Assembly (NCBI GenBank): GCA_038239005.1
Contig: JBBSFE010000012.1
Coordinates: 20,613 to 84,612 of the forward strand
Reading direction: 5' to 3'
Source of the DNA: DASXHD01 sp038239005
Lineage (GTDB): Bacteria > Myxococcota_A > Polyangia > Polyangiales > Polyangiaceae
DNA length: 64,000 nucleotides
Made by a program: the position numbers and the translations under genes. The notes beneath the pieces were generated by a model that was not told where the DNA came from, searched no databases, and worked only from the letters and a program-made list of their open reading frames with translations. Of this stretch, positions 52,591-61,728 are shown one piece after another (the first letter of the stretch is position 1; the number at the start of each line of letters is the position of its first letter).

Positions 52591-53998
52591 GGCGAGAGCA
52601 TACGACACAATTGCGGTCGCGGTCCTCACCGCGTTCGTGATCGCTTCATGTTGGTGGAACATTCCGTGTGTCGACACGTGGGCCGCGGACTCGGTGTCGC
52701 CGCGTGTGAGCGGGCTTGGTAGCGGGCTACGCGAGACATACGCGTGGGGCTCGTATTTCACGTATCCGCCGCTGCACCTGATTTTGCTTGGTGTGCTCGC
52801 GCTTCCGGCGATCGCAGTCGGTGCGATGCACGGCCTCGAGGGGTTGCGTGCCGCACCTTATATGACGTGGTTCGAGGTGACGTCGCGCCTCGTCACGTTC
52901 GCGATGGCCCTGGGCGTGCTTGCCAACGTCTCGCGCGCGACGTCGAGGATCTGGGACGAGCGCGCCGGTGGCGTTGCGGCGCTCGCGATCGCGTGCAACC
53001 CGGTATTCGTGTATTATGCACATACCGGCAACCTCGAGGTGCCGGCGCTTTTCTGGGCGACCTGGGCGATGGACGAGCTCGTGCGCGTCGAGCTCGGCGA
53101 AGCGCGAGAGCTTCACGCGATGCTCCTCGCGACCGCTGCGGCGCTGACGAAAGACCAAGCGATCGCGATGCTCGCGATCCCCATCGCCATCGTGATCGTT
53201 CGGCGTCGCGCGTGGCGTGCAATCGCCATCGCGGCTGCTGCGTACCTGATCGTTGGGGGTGCGGTCGTGAATCCGGTGGGGTGGGTGAGGCGTGTTGCGT
53301 TCTTGCTCGGACCCGCGAGCGGCGAGTGGACGCCGTATCCGCCAGGCGCCATCGGCATCGCCGAGCTCGGGCGTGATGCCGCGCTGCGCGTCGTCTCGTA
53401 TGGTGGCGTGCTCGTTTTCGTCGCTGCGTGTGTCGGCGTTGTGAGATCGCGGCGATGGCTCTTCTTGTCATCGGCCGTGTCGTTCACGCTCTTCTTCACG
53501 CTCGCAGCGCGTCGCTCCGAAGAACGCTTTCTGCTTCCGCAAGCCGTGATGCTCGCGCCGTATGTCGGTTTTGCTCTCCACAAACGTTGGACGATCGCTC
53601 TGGCGTTCGCGTGGCCCGTGATCGAATCCGCGCGCATGGATGCAACGCTCGCAGCCGACGCTCGCAACGCGGCGCACCGCTACCTCCAAGCTCTTCCACG
53701 CGGAACGAGCGTCGAGACGTACGGCTTTTCGGACGCATATGCCGTCGCGCGCGGCGATCCCGAAGTCATCATGATGAGCTCGCGCTTTGCCGAGCAATAC
53801 GCTCGAGGACCCACCCAAATGGACGCACGCTGGGCGTCGGACCCGATGGCGCCCTATTTCAACGGTCTCGCCCGCGATGAAGACCCCACGTTTCATCGCA
53901 CGGAGCGCTTTCGATGCGTGCTTCCGCTCGGCGTTCCGTGTCGCCGCATTCACGATTCGACGGCGCACGAGATCTGGGTTTTTCGGCGTGCTAAGTAA
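52580..53998 (+). CDS. GT-C type membrane glycosyltransferase
   Basis: 472 residues from ATG 52580, with AGAAGGA just upstream; it overlaps the divergent esterase start by 11 bp. About ten membrane helices. The first loop (NIPCVDTWAADSVSPR, WGSYFTYPPLHLILLG) has the acidic residues and YPPL pattern of GT39/ArnT-type enzymes that use lipid-linked sugars. A soluble C-terminal part follows (VETYGFSDAYAVARGDPEVI). The sugar and acceptor are unknown. Confidence 0.75.
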   Translation: MRFTARAYDTIAVAVLTAFVIASCWWNIPCVDTWAADSVSPRVSGLGSGLRETYAWGSYFTYPPLHLILLGVLALPAIAVGAMHGLEGLRAAPYMTWFEVTSRLVTFAMALGVLANVSRATSRIWDERAGGVAALAIACNPVFVYYAHTGNLEVPALFWATWAMDELVRVELGEARELHAMLLATAAALTKDQAIAMLAIPIAIVIVRRRAWRAIAIAAAAYLIVGGAVVNPVGWVRRVAFLLGPASGEWTPYPPGAIGIAELGRDAALRVVSYGGVLVFVAACVGVVRSRRWLFLSSAVSFTLFFTLAARRSEERFLLPQAVMLAPYVGFALHKRWTIALAFAWPVIESARMDATLAADARNAAHRYLQALPRGTSVETYGFSDAYAVARGDPEVIMMSSRFAEQYARGPTQMDARWASDPMAPYFNGLARDEDPTFHRTERFRCVLPLGVPCRRIHDSTAHEIWVFRRAK

Positions 53999-54012
53999 GG
54001 CGCGGCTTCGTC

Positions 54013-54975
54013 ATGCGCTTGTCTTCTTGCCTCGCTCTCCTCTTCTTCGCGTGCGGCGCGCGTACGGAGCTTGGCACCGGGCACGGCGGACCAACCGCGA
54101 CATGCACCAAGCCCGCGTGGGTCATCTTCGATCACGACAGCGGCATCTCCGCGATCCGGTCCGACGGCACGGAGTTTCACGTGCTCGATCTCGGCGTGCG
54201 GGGTTTCATTCCAGCCGTCTCGCCTGACGGCAAGAGCATGCTCTTCGTCACGGCCGACGAAAAAGACGCCGAGCTCCTCCTCTTCGATTTCGCGAGCAAA
54301 CAAAAGCGCAGCATCGCCAAAATCGCGGTCTCCGATTTGTCGAGTGGGCTCGGCAAGGGCGCAGTCTCGCCGGACGGCAAGCTCATCGCATACGGCGAAA
54401 TACCCGACGTGCGTCTCGTCTCGTTCGACGGCTCGAGCGATCGCTTGCTCGTTCCCGGCCCATACAACGCCGGCTGTTGCCCGTGGAGCTACGGTCACCC
54501 CGTTTTTTCGAGCGATTCGTCGACGGTCCTCTACTCGACCATCGGCCTCCTCCAATCGATTCACGTCGACGGCACGGGGCAAACGCTGCTCGAACAAGAT
54601 CAGTTCTTTCCAAACGTGACGATCCCCGGTTTCGTTTTTCCAGAGCCGTCGTTCTCGCCGGACTATTCGAAGTTCGTCGCGCAAATCGCATGCGACGTCA
54701 GCGAGCTTCGCATCTTCGGCAGCACCGAGCTTCCAGGCGATCCGTGCAAAGCTGGAACGAAGCTCGTCGAGGTGGGCCTCTCCGAGGCGTACAACGAAGC
54801 GAGCAACGCGACGTGGGGCCCGACGAACCTCATCGCGTACGATCTCACGAAGGATATTTTCTTGATCGACCCGGCCGGCGGCACGCCGCAAAATCTAACG
54901 GCGCCCTACACGATCGCAGAGGGCTCGTACGCATCCGATCCGGTGTGGGCGCCTGGCTGCGCGGAGATTCCATGA
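54013..54975 (+). CDS. TolB-like beta-propeller lipoprotein
   Basis: 320 residues. SCLALLFFACGA is a signal peptide with lipobox. The body repeats SPDGK-type blades: PAVSPDGKSMLFVTAD, GAVSPDGKLIAYGE, PVFSSDSSTVLYST and PSFSPDYSKFVAQ, a WD40/TolB-like propeller. Probably periplasmic or surface-bound, role unknown. It overlaps prfC by 4 bases (ATGA), an odd pairing. Confidence 0.78.
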   Translation: MRLSSCLALLFFACGARTELGTGHGGPTATCTKPAWVIFDHDSGISAIRSDGTEFHVLDLGVRGFIPAVSPDGKSMLFVTADEKDAELLLFDFASKQKRSIAKIAVSDLSSGLGKGAVSPDGKLIAYGEIPDVRLVSFDGSSDRLLVPGPYNAGCCPWSYGHPVFSSDSSTVLYSTIGLLQSIHVDGTGQTLLEQDQFFPNVTIPGFVFPEPSFSPDYSKFVAQIACDVSELRIFGSTELPGDPCKAGTKLVEVGLSEAYNEASNATWGPTNLIAYDLTKDIFLIDPAGGTPQNLTAPYTIAEGSYASDPVWAPGCAEIP

Positions 54976-56585
54976 GCGATCTCGCCGCAGAAATTCGCCG
55001 TCGAAAGACGTTCGCGATCATCTCGCACCCCGACGCCGGCAAGACGACGCTCACCGAGAAGCTCCTCTTGTACGGCGGCGCGATTCAGCTCGCAGGCGCG
55101 GTGAAAGCCAAACGCGGCCGCGCGGGCGCCGTCTCGGACTGGATGGAGATGGAGCGCGAGCGCGGCATCTCGATCACGACGAGCGTGATGCAGTTTCCGT
55201 ATCACGGCCTTCAGATGAACCTCCTCGACACGCCCGGGCACGCCGACTTTAGCGAGGACACGTATCGAACGCTCCACGCCGTCGACGGCGCCGTGATGCT
55301 CCTCGACTGCGCCAAAGGCGTCGAGCCGCAAACGAAGAAGCTCTTTCGCGTCTGCAAGCAACGCAAGATGCCCATCTTCTCGTTCGTGAACAAAATGGAT
55401 CGGCCTGGCCGCGAGCCGTTCGAGCTCATCGGCGAAGTCGAGGACGTGCTTGGCATCGGCGTCTATCCCGTGACGTGGCCCGCATACGACGGGAGCCATC
55501 GGTTTCGCGGCGTCTACCATCGCGAGCGCAAAGAGGTTCACCTCTTCGATGCGGCACGCGCGACGTCGAGCGCAGCGATGGGCTCCGAGATCGCGAACGC
55601 CACCATCACGAAGCTCGATGATCCAAAACTGAAAGAAGAGCTCGGCGATGGCTTCACGCGCCTCAAAGACGAAGTAGAGCTCCTCGACGAAGCCGGCGAC
55701 GCATTCGACGAAGCGCGCTTCCAATCCGGCGACGTGTCGCCGATGTTCTTCGGGAGCGCCATCAACAACTTCGGCCTCCAAACATTTCTCGACACCTTCT
55801 GCGAGAAGATGCCGCCGCCGCTCGCGCGCATGTCGAGCAAAGGGCCCATCGCCCCAGACAGCGATGTCTTCTCAGCGTTCGTCTTCAAGATTCAAGCAAA
55901 CATGAACAAAGCGCATCGCGATCGCGTCGCGTTCCTGCGTGTGTGCTCGGGGCGATTCGATCGCGGCATGAAGGTGAAGATCGTCCGCACGCAAAAAGAA
56001 ACGCGCCTCGCCAACCCGACGACGTTCCTCGCGCAAGAGCGGAGCATCGTCGAAGAAGGTTTCGCCGGCGACGTCATGGGCGTTTACGATCCGGGCATCT
56101 TCGAGATCGGCGACACCGTCACGTCTGGTGCGGATTTCTTGTTCGAAGAAATTCCGAGCTTTCCGCCGGAGTTTTTCGTGCGCGCCGTGATGATGGACCC
56201 CATGCGCCGAAAGCAGCTGAAAACGGGGCTCGAGCAGCTGGCTCAAGAAGGAACCATCCAGCTCTATCGCCCCGTCGAAGGGCTCGCAGGCGACATGATG
56301 CTCGGCGCCGTCGGTCGGCTCCAGCTCGAGGTCGTGAAGTTTCGATTGAGCGCAGAGTACGACGTCGAGGTGCGGCTCGAGCCGATGAGCATCGAGTATG
56401 CGCGCTGGGTTTCGCGCGAAGACCGCGCCGACATCGACATGCGCGCGTTCGATCGCGAGCGCGTGGGAATTCCGTGCGTCGACGCAAAAGGTCGCAACGT
56501 CGTACTCTTTGCAGGCGAATGGCAATTGAACAGCGCCAAGCGCACGTTTACGGGGATCCGGTACGCCGAAACGGCGCACTCGTGA
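54972..56585 (+). CDS. prfC: Peptide chain release factor 3
   Basis: 537 residues from ATG 54972 (family about 529). The GTPase domain has SHPDAGKTTLTEKLL (P-loop), MEMERERGISITTS (switch I), LLDTPGHADFSEDTYR (switch II) and FVNKMDRPGR (NKxD). RF3-specific blocks follow (GSAINNFGLQTFLDTF, QANMNKAHRDRVAFLRV). It removes RF1/RF2 from the ribosome after termination. Coupled to the upstream lipoprotein gene. Confidence 0.93.
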   Translation: MSDLAAEIRRRKTFAIISHPDAGKTTLTEKLLLYGGAIQLAGAVKAKRGRAGAVSDWMEMERERGISITTSVMQFPYHGLQMNLLDTPGHADFSEDTYRTLHAVDGAVMLLDCAKGVEPQTKKLFRVCKQRKMPIFSFVNKMDRPGREPFELIGEVEDVLGIGVYPVTWPAYDGSHRFRGVYHRERKEVHLFDAARATSSAAMGSEIANATITKLDDPKLKEELGDGFTRLKDEVELLDEAGDAFDEARFQSGDVSPMFFGSAINNFGLQTFLDTFCEKMPPPLARMSSKGPIAPDSDVFSAFVFKIQANMNKAHRDRVAFLRVCSGRFDRGMKVKIVRTQKETRLANPTTFLAQERSIVEEGFAGDVMGVYDPGIFEIGDTVTSGADFLFEEIPSFPPEFFVRAVMMDPMRRKQLKTGLEQLAQEGTIQLYRPVEGLAGDMMLGAVGRLQLEVVKFRLSAEYDVEVRLEPMSIEYARWVSREDRADIDMRAFDRERVGIPCVDAKGRNVVLFAGEWQLNSAKRTFTGIRYAETAHS

Positions 56586-56586
56586 T

Positions 56587-57282
56587 ATGTCCAAATCGAT
56601 GAGTGCCCGTTTTGCATTCGCCGCGCTCGCTATCACGCTCTCCGCGAGCCTCGGTTGCTACGCCCCGCTCGACACCGCTCCAAACGTCGACACCACGGAG
56701 CTCAGTGGCACGTGGTTCGAGATCGGGCATCTCCCGCGCTCGACGCAAGACGGTTGCTCCGGCACGACAGCGACCTACTTGCCGCAATCGGATGACGGCC
56801 ACTTCTCGGTGACGCACGAGTGCACGCTTCCGGATGGCACGCACCTCGTCTCGAACGCCACGCTCTACGTGCTCGATAAATCGAACACCGCGAAGCTCGG
56901 TATCGATCTCGGCGGGTTCATCGGCGAGTACTGGATCATCGATGTCGCGAGCGACTACCGCTATGTGGTCGTCGGTCACCCATCGCGCGACTATTTTTGG
57001 ATTCTCTCGCGCGCTCGCGAGATGGACGCCGCAGACCTCACGGCGGTGCTCGCCAAGGCCAAAAGCGCGGGGTTCGACACTTCACGTGTAGAATACACGA
57101 AGCAAGACGGCACCCCCGCGACGCAAACCGACGCAGGCTGCAGCGCGAGCACCGCGAAGCACGCCACGGGCGGCGCCGCGTTCGGCCTTGCCGCTCTCGG
57201 TCTCGTCGCCGTGTTGCGCCGCCGCCGCCTTAGTGATTCCACAGCGCGATGCCACCAAGCAAGCCCGCGACGTTGTCCGTGA
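56587..57282 (+). CDS. Lipocalin lipoprotein with MYXO-CTERM-like anchor
   Basis: 231 residues. ALAITLSASLGCYAP is a lipoprotein-type signal. ELSGTWFEIGHLPRSTQDGC is the lipocalin GxW motif and YWIIDVASDYRYVVVGHPSR the later strands, as in Blc, an outer-membrane lipid carrier. The C-terminus has GCSASTAKHATGG, a hydrophobic stretch (AAFGLAALGLVAVL) and RRRR, which is the MYXO-CTERM pattern; having both anchors is unusual. The last 53 bp overlap the convergent glucokinase gene. Confidence 0.8.
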   Translation: MSKSMSARFAFAALAITLSASLGCYAPLDTAPNVDTTELSGTWFEIGHLPRSTQDGCSGTTATYLPQSDDGHFSVTHECTLPDGTHLVSNATLYVLDKSNTAKLGIDLGGFIGEYWIIDVASDYRYVVVGHPSRDYFWILSRAREMDAADLTAVLAKAKSAGFDTSRVEYTKQDGTPATQTDAGCSASTAKHATGGAAFGLAALGLVAVLRRRRLSDSTARCHQASPRRCP

Positions 57283-57919
57283 TGGTCACGTTCTTCGGGA
57301 GCTTGATCTTCAGCTTCTTCGCGTTGCCGCCGCCCAAGTAGATGTGCGTCGGGTTGAAGATCGGTTGGAGTTGATCGAGCACGTGTGCGACGCGCGCATT
57401 CCAGCGCTTCTTGCCGATTTTCTTGAGCGCCGTTTGGCCGATGAACTCTTCGTACGTCTTGCCCTTGTGAAACGGATGATGGGCGAGCTCGATGTTCGGC
57501 ACGTAGCGCCCGTCGACGTACATCGCGCAGCCCATACCGGTGCCGAGCGTGATGACCATCTCGGTGCCGTGACCTTTGATGACGCCGAAGCCCTGCACAC
57601 CGGCGTCGTTGAGGACGCGCGTGGGTTTCTTCAGCGCCTTGGTGAGCGCCTTCGCGAGCGGGTAGCCGCGCCAGCGTTCGTGGAGGTTCGGCGCGCTCAA
57701 CGTTACGCCGTGGACGATGACGCCGGGAAAACCAACCGAAATGCGATCGAACTTGCCGAGCGGCGCAACGAGCTTCACGAGCGCGGAGATGATCGCCTCG
57801 GGTGTGGCGGGCCGCGGTGTTTCCACGCGCACGCGTTCGTGGCGAGGTTTGCCTTTGGCATCGAGAACGGTTGCTTTGAGGCCGGTGCCGCCGATGTCGA
57901 TCGCGAGTGTCACGGACAT
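57230..57919 (-). CDS. ppgK: Polyphosphate glucokinase (ROK family)
   Basis: 229 residues from ATG 57919. TLAIDIGGTGLKATVLDAKG is the phosphate-binding start; VLNDAGVQGFGV has the catalytic Asp; TLGTGMGCAMYVDGRYVPN and ELAHHPFHKGKTYEEFIG are typical of PpgK, which phosphorylates glucose using polyphosphate or ATP. Its C-terminal 53 bp overlap the lipocalin gene on the other strand. Confidence 0.88.
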   Translation of the reverse strand: MSVTLAIDIGGTGLKATVLDAKGKPRHERVRVETPRPATPEAIISALVKLVAPLGKFDRISVGFPGVIVHGVTLSAPNLHERWRGYPLAKALTKALKKPTRVLNDAGVQGFGVIKGHGTEMVITLGTGMGCAMYVDGRYVPNIELAHHPFHKGKTYEEFIGQTALKKIGKKRWNARVAHVLDQLQPIFNPTHIYLGGGNAKKLKIKLPKNVTITDNVAGLLGGIALWNH

Positions 57920-57948
57920 AGCGATGCAGACTACATTAGTTGGGAAGT

Positions 57949-58611
57949 TCAGCCGCCGTCTTTGCACGAGTCCGGCGGCAACGCGCCGGCGAGCGTCGTG
58001 AGTGCGCACAGCTCGAATCCTTGTGCGCACGTGATCGATGCGTCGCCGAGCACCGTCGGGCCGCCGTCACCCTTGGTGCAAAAGTTGTCGATTTGGTTGA
58101 CGACGCTATCTGCGGCGAACGACGAAAGGTACCCAGGCTGATCGCTGTTGGCGAACGTGTCGGTGCAGCTCGCGACGCCCTTCGCGCATGACTTGCAATA
58201 ATCTTTCGTGAGCTGTGCGAATGCGCCGCCGTCATTCGCGTAGTCGGCCAGGTGATTTTGCACGCAGCCCGGCGTCGTGAGCGTGGTCAAGAAGGTCTCG
58301 CTGCACGGGATTTGGTCGAGGTTGGCGCACGCGGTGATGGCGGCCGTGAAGTCGACGTCGAACGCGCCATAGAATTGTCCGCACTTGCTCAGGTTGTCGA
58401 CCGCGCAAGCCGCGTCGCCGTATTTGCAAAACGCGGCGTAGCGAGTTTCGGCGTCGCAGAAGTCTGCCTGCGTGGCTGGCGGGGGAGCGGCGTCTCCGGC
58501 GTCTCCGGCGTCTCCGGCGTCTCCGGCGGTGAACGTGTCGGTCGTACACGCGTACGCGGCGACGCCAAGCGGGCCGGCAAAAAGCAGCGCAACGATGACG
58601 GTTCGTTTCAC
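57949..58611 (-). CDS. Cys-rich secreted protein with GDA repeat
   Basis: 220 residues from GTG 58611, overlapping the pepQ stop (GTGA). A signal peptide (RTVIVALLFAGPLGVAAYAC) leads to four GDA tripeptide repeats encoded by a 9-bp tandem repeat, then a domain with about 14 Cys (DFCDAETRYAAFCKYGD, CSETFLTTLTTPGCVQNH, CKSCAKGVASCTD). This DAG-rich tether plus Cys-rich domain is common in Polyangia surface lipoproteins. Function unknown. Confidence 0.72.
   Translation of the reverse strand: MKRTVIVALLFAGPLGVAAYACTTDTFTAGDAGDAGDAGDAAPPPATQADFCDAETRYAAFCKYGDAACAVDNLSKCGQFYGAFDVDFTAAITACANLDQIPCSETFLTTLTTPGCVQNHLADYANDGGAFAQLTKDYCKSCAKGVASCTDTFANSDQPGYLSSFAADSVVNQIDNFCTKGDGGPTVLGDASITCAQGFELCALTTLAGALPPDSCKDGG
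58491..58526. repeat. Four copies of a 9-bp tandem repeat (CGTCTCCGG)
   Basis: Perfect units at 58491-58499, 58500-58508, 58509-58517 and 58518-58526. Each encodes Gly-Asp-Ala on the minus strand. The unit is a multiple of three, so copy-number change would keep the frame and only vary linker length. Confidence 0.85.
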
Positions 58612-59870
58612 GGGAGGACCTCTCGTGTGAAGTTTCGCACGCCGCCGCCGGTTTGCACATGAACGTCGTCTTCGATGCGAACGCCGCCAAGCGCCGCAAG
58701 TGCTTCCACGAGCGCCCAATCGACGTGTTTGCCGAGCTCGGTCGCCCGAATCGGCGCGAGCAAACTGTCGATGAAATAGACGCCCGGTTCGATCGTGAAC
58801 ACTTGGCCCGGCTCGATGATCGACGTGTTGCGCAAGAATGGGTTGTCTGCACGCGGCGCCATCGGCGCGCACCCAACGTCGTGCGTTTGCAACCCGAGCG
58901 AGTGCCCCAGGCCGTGTGGATAGAACGCGCGACTCATGCCGCGTGCGTCGATGGCTTCGTCGGACAGATCGCGGATCAGGCCTATTTCTCGGAGGATCGT
59001 GCTCGTCTGTCGGTGCGACGCATCGTGGAGCGTTTCGTAGCGATCGCCCGCGCGGATCGCCGCGCAGAGTCGTTGTTGCATCGCGTTGACTGCGGCGACG
59101 AGCGCGGCGAACTTCGCCGCCGCCTCGCCACTTCCGCGCACGTGCGTTCGCGTGATGTCGGAGCAATAACCGTAGTGTGTCGCGCCCGCGTCGACGAGCA
59201 GCGAAGGCGCCCCGCTCGCGTCCTTGCGGTACGTCACGTGGTGCAACGTGGCGGCGTTCTTTCCGGACGCGACGATGTTTTTGTAGGGCGTCTCTGGATC
59301 GTCTTGATTCGTGGACGCGAGGAACAACAAGTGGAGCGCGAGCTCGTTCGTCTCGCCGCCTTCGAACGCGCGCCGCACCGCTTCGTGACCAAGCGCCGCA
59401 ACGCGATTGGCTTCGGCGATGCACGCGAGCTCGTACGGGGTCTTCTTCGTGCGGATGGCGTCGAGCGCGCTCGTGAATGCGGCGTTGCTCGGTAGGCCAA
59501 AGCTCTTTTCCTCGTGCTCGCCGACGAATGCGACGCGGCCAGACGGTTTTTCGAGCGCGCCATGTTCGAACGCTTCGAGAAAAAACTCGGCGGGCGGCGC
59601 GGGCTGCGTCTCCCAAAAGCCCGCGACCGGTGTACGCATCAGCACGGGTTTGCGATCTTTGCGCGCGATCACATACGCGTCGGGCTCGGCGAGCGGCAAC
59701 CAGTGTTGAAAGTGCGGCGTCGTTCGAAGCGGCCAATATTGATCGTCGAAGATCGTCTTCTGCGCGATCGATCCGGAGTGCACGAGCGCCGCATCCAGCC
59801 CGGCGTCTTCGAGCGCGCGCGCATACGCGGCGGCAACGATGCGGACGTGCTCCTCGTAGAGCGCTCTCAT
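58608..59870 (-). CDS. pepQ: Xaa-Pro dipeptidase (M24 family)
   Basis: 420 residues. The five metal ligands are visible: two Asp in LLVDAGATHYGYCSDITRTH, His in PHGLGHSLGLQTHD, and Glu in VFTIEPGVYF and VRIEDDVHV. The N-terminal domain (IFDDQYWPLRTTPHFQHWLP) matches bacterial PepQ. It cleaves dipeptides ending in proline. Start abuts the redoxin stop (TAA then ATG), and its stop overlaps the Cys-rich gene. Confidence 0.92.
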   Translation of the reverse strand: MRALYEEHVRIVAAAYARALEDAGLDAALVHSGSIAQKTIFDDQYWPLRTTPHFQHWLPLAEPDAYVIARKDRKPVLMRTPVAGFWETQPAPPAEFFLEAFEHGALEKPSGRVAFVGEHEEKSFGLPSNAAFTSALDAIRTKKTPYELACIAEANRVAALGHEAVRRAFEGGETNELALHLLFLASTNQDDPETPYKNIVASGKNAATLHHVTYRKDASGAPSLLVDAGATHYGYCSDITRTHVRGSGEAAAKFAALVAAVNAMQQRLCAAIRAGDRYETLHDASHRQTSTILREIGLIRDLSDEAIDARGMSRAFYPHGLGHSLGLQTHDVGCAPMAPRADNPFLRNTSIIEPGQVFTIEPGVYFIDSLLAPIRATELGKHVDWALVEALAALGGVRIEDDVHVQTGGGVRNFTREVLP

Positions 59871-60515
59871 TTAGTCAGCGTACTTCACCGAGCAGCCGTA
59901 CGCCTTGGTCTCTGGCGTGCGTACGGGTTTGTTGGCGGCGAGGTCGCCGAGCGCGGCTTCGACGTAGTTGGTGAACGGCGCGCCGAGATCGGTGTCGCCG
60001 TCGGGCGCGTTGTCGATCGCGCCGCGGTAAACGAGCGTGCCGGTCTTGTCGATGATGAACATGTGCGGCGTGTGATTCGCGCCGTACGCGTGGCCGACTT
60101 TGCCGTCTTCGTCGAGCAGCACCGTGTTTTGCATGCCGTACTTCGCGATGCCGAACTTGGTGGTGTCCGCGCCGTTGCCTTGTTTGCCTTTCGCGCCGGA
60201 GTTGATCGAGAGCCACACGACGCCGTCTTTTTGGACGCGTATCGCCATGTCTTTCAGCGGGCCTTGCTCATGATTGCGCTTCACGAACGGGCATCGCGGG
60301 TTGAACCACTCGAGGACCACGGTTTTGCCTTTGAAGGCGGAGAGCGTGACTTGTTTGGAGTCGACGTCCGGGAGCGTGAAGTCGGGCGCGGGTTTGCCGA
60401 GATCCGCGTTGAGCGTGGGCGTCGGCGTTTGCGTGGGCGTTTGCGTTTGCGTTTGCGCTGTGGGCGTCGATTGGGAGCACGCGAGGATAAAAATGGCGGG
60501 GATGGCGAAACGCAT
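59871..60515 (-). CDS. Redoxin (AhpC/TSA-like) lipoprotein
   Basis: 214 residues. AIPAIFILACSQS is a lipoprotein signal, followed by a TQTQTP-rich tether from a short DNA repeat. The thioredoxin-like domain (PAPDFTLPDVDSKQVTLSAF, KTVVLEWFNPRCPFVKRNH) has a single Cys in the PRCPF active site where CxxC redoxins have two. NHTPHMFIIDKTGTLVYRGA is the cis-Pro and last strands. It is likely a periplasmic peroxidase or thiol protein. First gene of the minus operon with pepQ; divergent from the chitinase gene. Confidence 0.82.
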   Translation of the reverse strand: MRFAIPAIFILACSQSTPTAQTQTQTPTQTPTPTLNADLGKPAPDFTLPDVDSKQVTLSAFKGKTVVLEWFNPRCPFVKRNHEQGPLKDMAIRVQKDGVVWLSINSGAKGKQGNGADTTKFGIAKYGMQNTVLLDEDGKVGHAYGANHTPHMFIIDKTGTLVYRGAIDNAPDGDTDLGAPFTNYVEAALGDLAANKPVRTPETKAYGCSVKYAD

Positions 60516-60537
60516 GGCGGGACCATAGAATCACACG

Positions 60538-61728
60538 ATGCGACGCCTTGCGATGGTGGTGCTCGTGGCGTGTGGATCGTCGACGCAGGCCGACGGCGAT
60601 GCGGGAAATGACGCCGGCAGCGGCGACGTTGTGGTGAGTGACGTCGTCACCGCGAACGATGTCGTGACGACGAATGATTCAGCGACGCCAAGTGGCGCTT
60701 GGTCGCTCGGGTATTACGCGAGCTGGGAGGCGGACGCTTATCCACCGAGCGAGATCGAGTGGTCGGGGCTGACGCATGTGGCCGCGTCGTTTTATTTGCC
60801 GCAAAACGACGGCACGCTCACGCTGCTCGGCGCGAACCCCAGCGTGATGAACGATCTCGTCGTGGCTGCGCACGCGCACGGCGTCAAAGCAATCGCTTCC
60901 GTCGGTGGCGCTGATTCAGGGCCGATGTTCCAAAAAGCAACGGCGAGCGCAAACCTCACGAAGTTCGTCGGCAACGTCGTGACGATCCTCGAGAGCGGCG
61001 GCTACGACGGCATCGACATCGACTGGGAGCCCATCACCGCACCCGACGAGGCCATCGTCATCGACCTCGCCAACAAGATCCGCGCGGCGCACGCGGGCGC
61101 GATCATGACGCTCGCGATTGGCTACATCAACCCAAACGCGCCGCCCGACACCTCGCAATACAGCGGGATTGCCGCCGTCTACGATCAGATGAACATCATG
61201 AGCTACGGCATGGCCGGCGCGTGGTCAGGCTGGAACAGTTGGCACAACAGCCCGCTCTACCAAACCGATTCACACACGCCGCTCTCGATCGACCAAACGG
61301 TGAAAGCGTACGAGGCCGTCGGCGTCCCGAAAGCGAAGCTCGGCATCGGCATCGGTTTCTACGGCCTCTGCTACTCGTCGCCCGTCACCGCGCCCGATCA
61401 AGCGCTCGGCGGTTCCACCATCGTCGCGAACGACGGCACGATGTCGTACGCGAACATCATGTCGAAATATTTCTCCTCGAGCGCGCGCCAATGGGACCCG
61501 CTCGCGCGCGTCCCGTACTTGTCGTTCAGCTCGCCGCACGCGCCCGACGGCTGCACATATATTTCCTACGACGACCAACAATCGATCACCGAAAAAGGCG
61601 CGTACGTAAAATCCTCCGGCGTCGGCGGCGTGATGCAGTGGGAAATCAACGAGGCCTACATCGCTTCAGCCCCCATCGGCCAACGCAACCCACTCCTCAC
61701 CGCCATCCACGACCACGTCCTGCACTGA
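60538..61728 (+). CDS. GH18 chitinase-like lipoprotein
   Basis: 396 residues. RLAMVVLVACGSS is the lipobox signal, then an Asp/Val/Thr-rich tether. The barrel starts at about 55 (WSLGYYASWEAD). DGIDIDWE at 157-164 gives the DxxDxDxE catalytic motif with acid Glu164; AIASVGGAD and QMNIMSYGMAG are the other family motifs, and a Trp near the end (GVMQWEIN) closes the site. It probably cuts chitin or peptidoglycan-like glycans at the surface. It overlaps the next gene (TGATG). Confidence 0.87.
   Translation: MRRLAMVVLVACGSSTQADGDAGNDAGSGDVVVSDVVTANDVVTTNDSATPSGAWSLGYYASWEADAYPPSEIEWSGLTHVAASFYLPQNDGTLTLLGANPSVMNDLVVAAHAHGVKAIASVGGADSGPMFQKATASANLTKFVGNVVTILESGGYDGIDIDWEPITAPDEAIVIDLANKIRAAHAGAIMTLAIGYINPNAPPDTSQYSGIAAVYDQMNIMSYGMAGAWSGWNSWHNSPLYQTDSHTPLSIDQTVKAYEAVGVPKAKLGIGIGFYGLCYSSPVTAPDQALGGSTIVANDGTMSYANIMSKYFSSSARQWDPLARVPYLSFSSPHAPDGCTYISYDDQQSITEKGAYVKSSGVGGVMQWEINEAYIASAPIGQRNPLLTAIHDHVLH

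Noticed and set aside
51169..52722. 517-codon plus frame opposite the esterase
   Set aside because: Shadow of the esterase; no recognisable domain.
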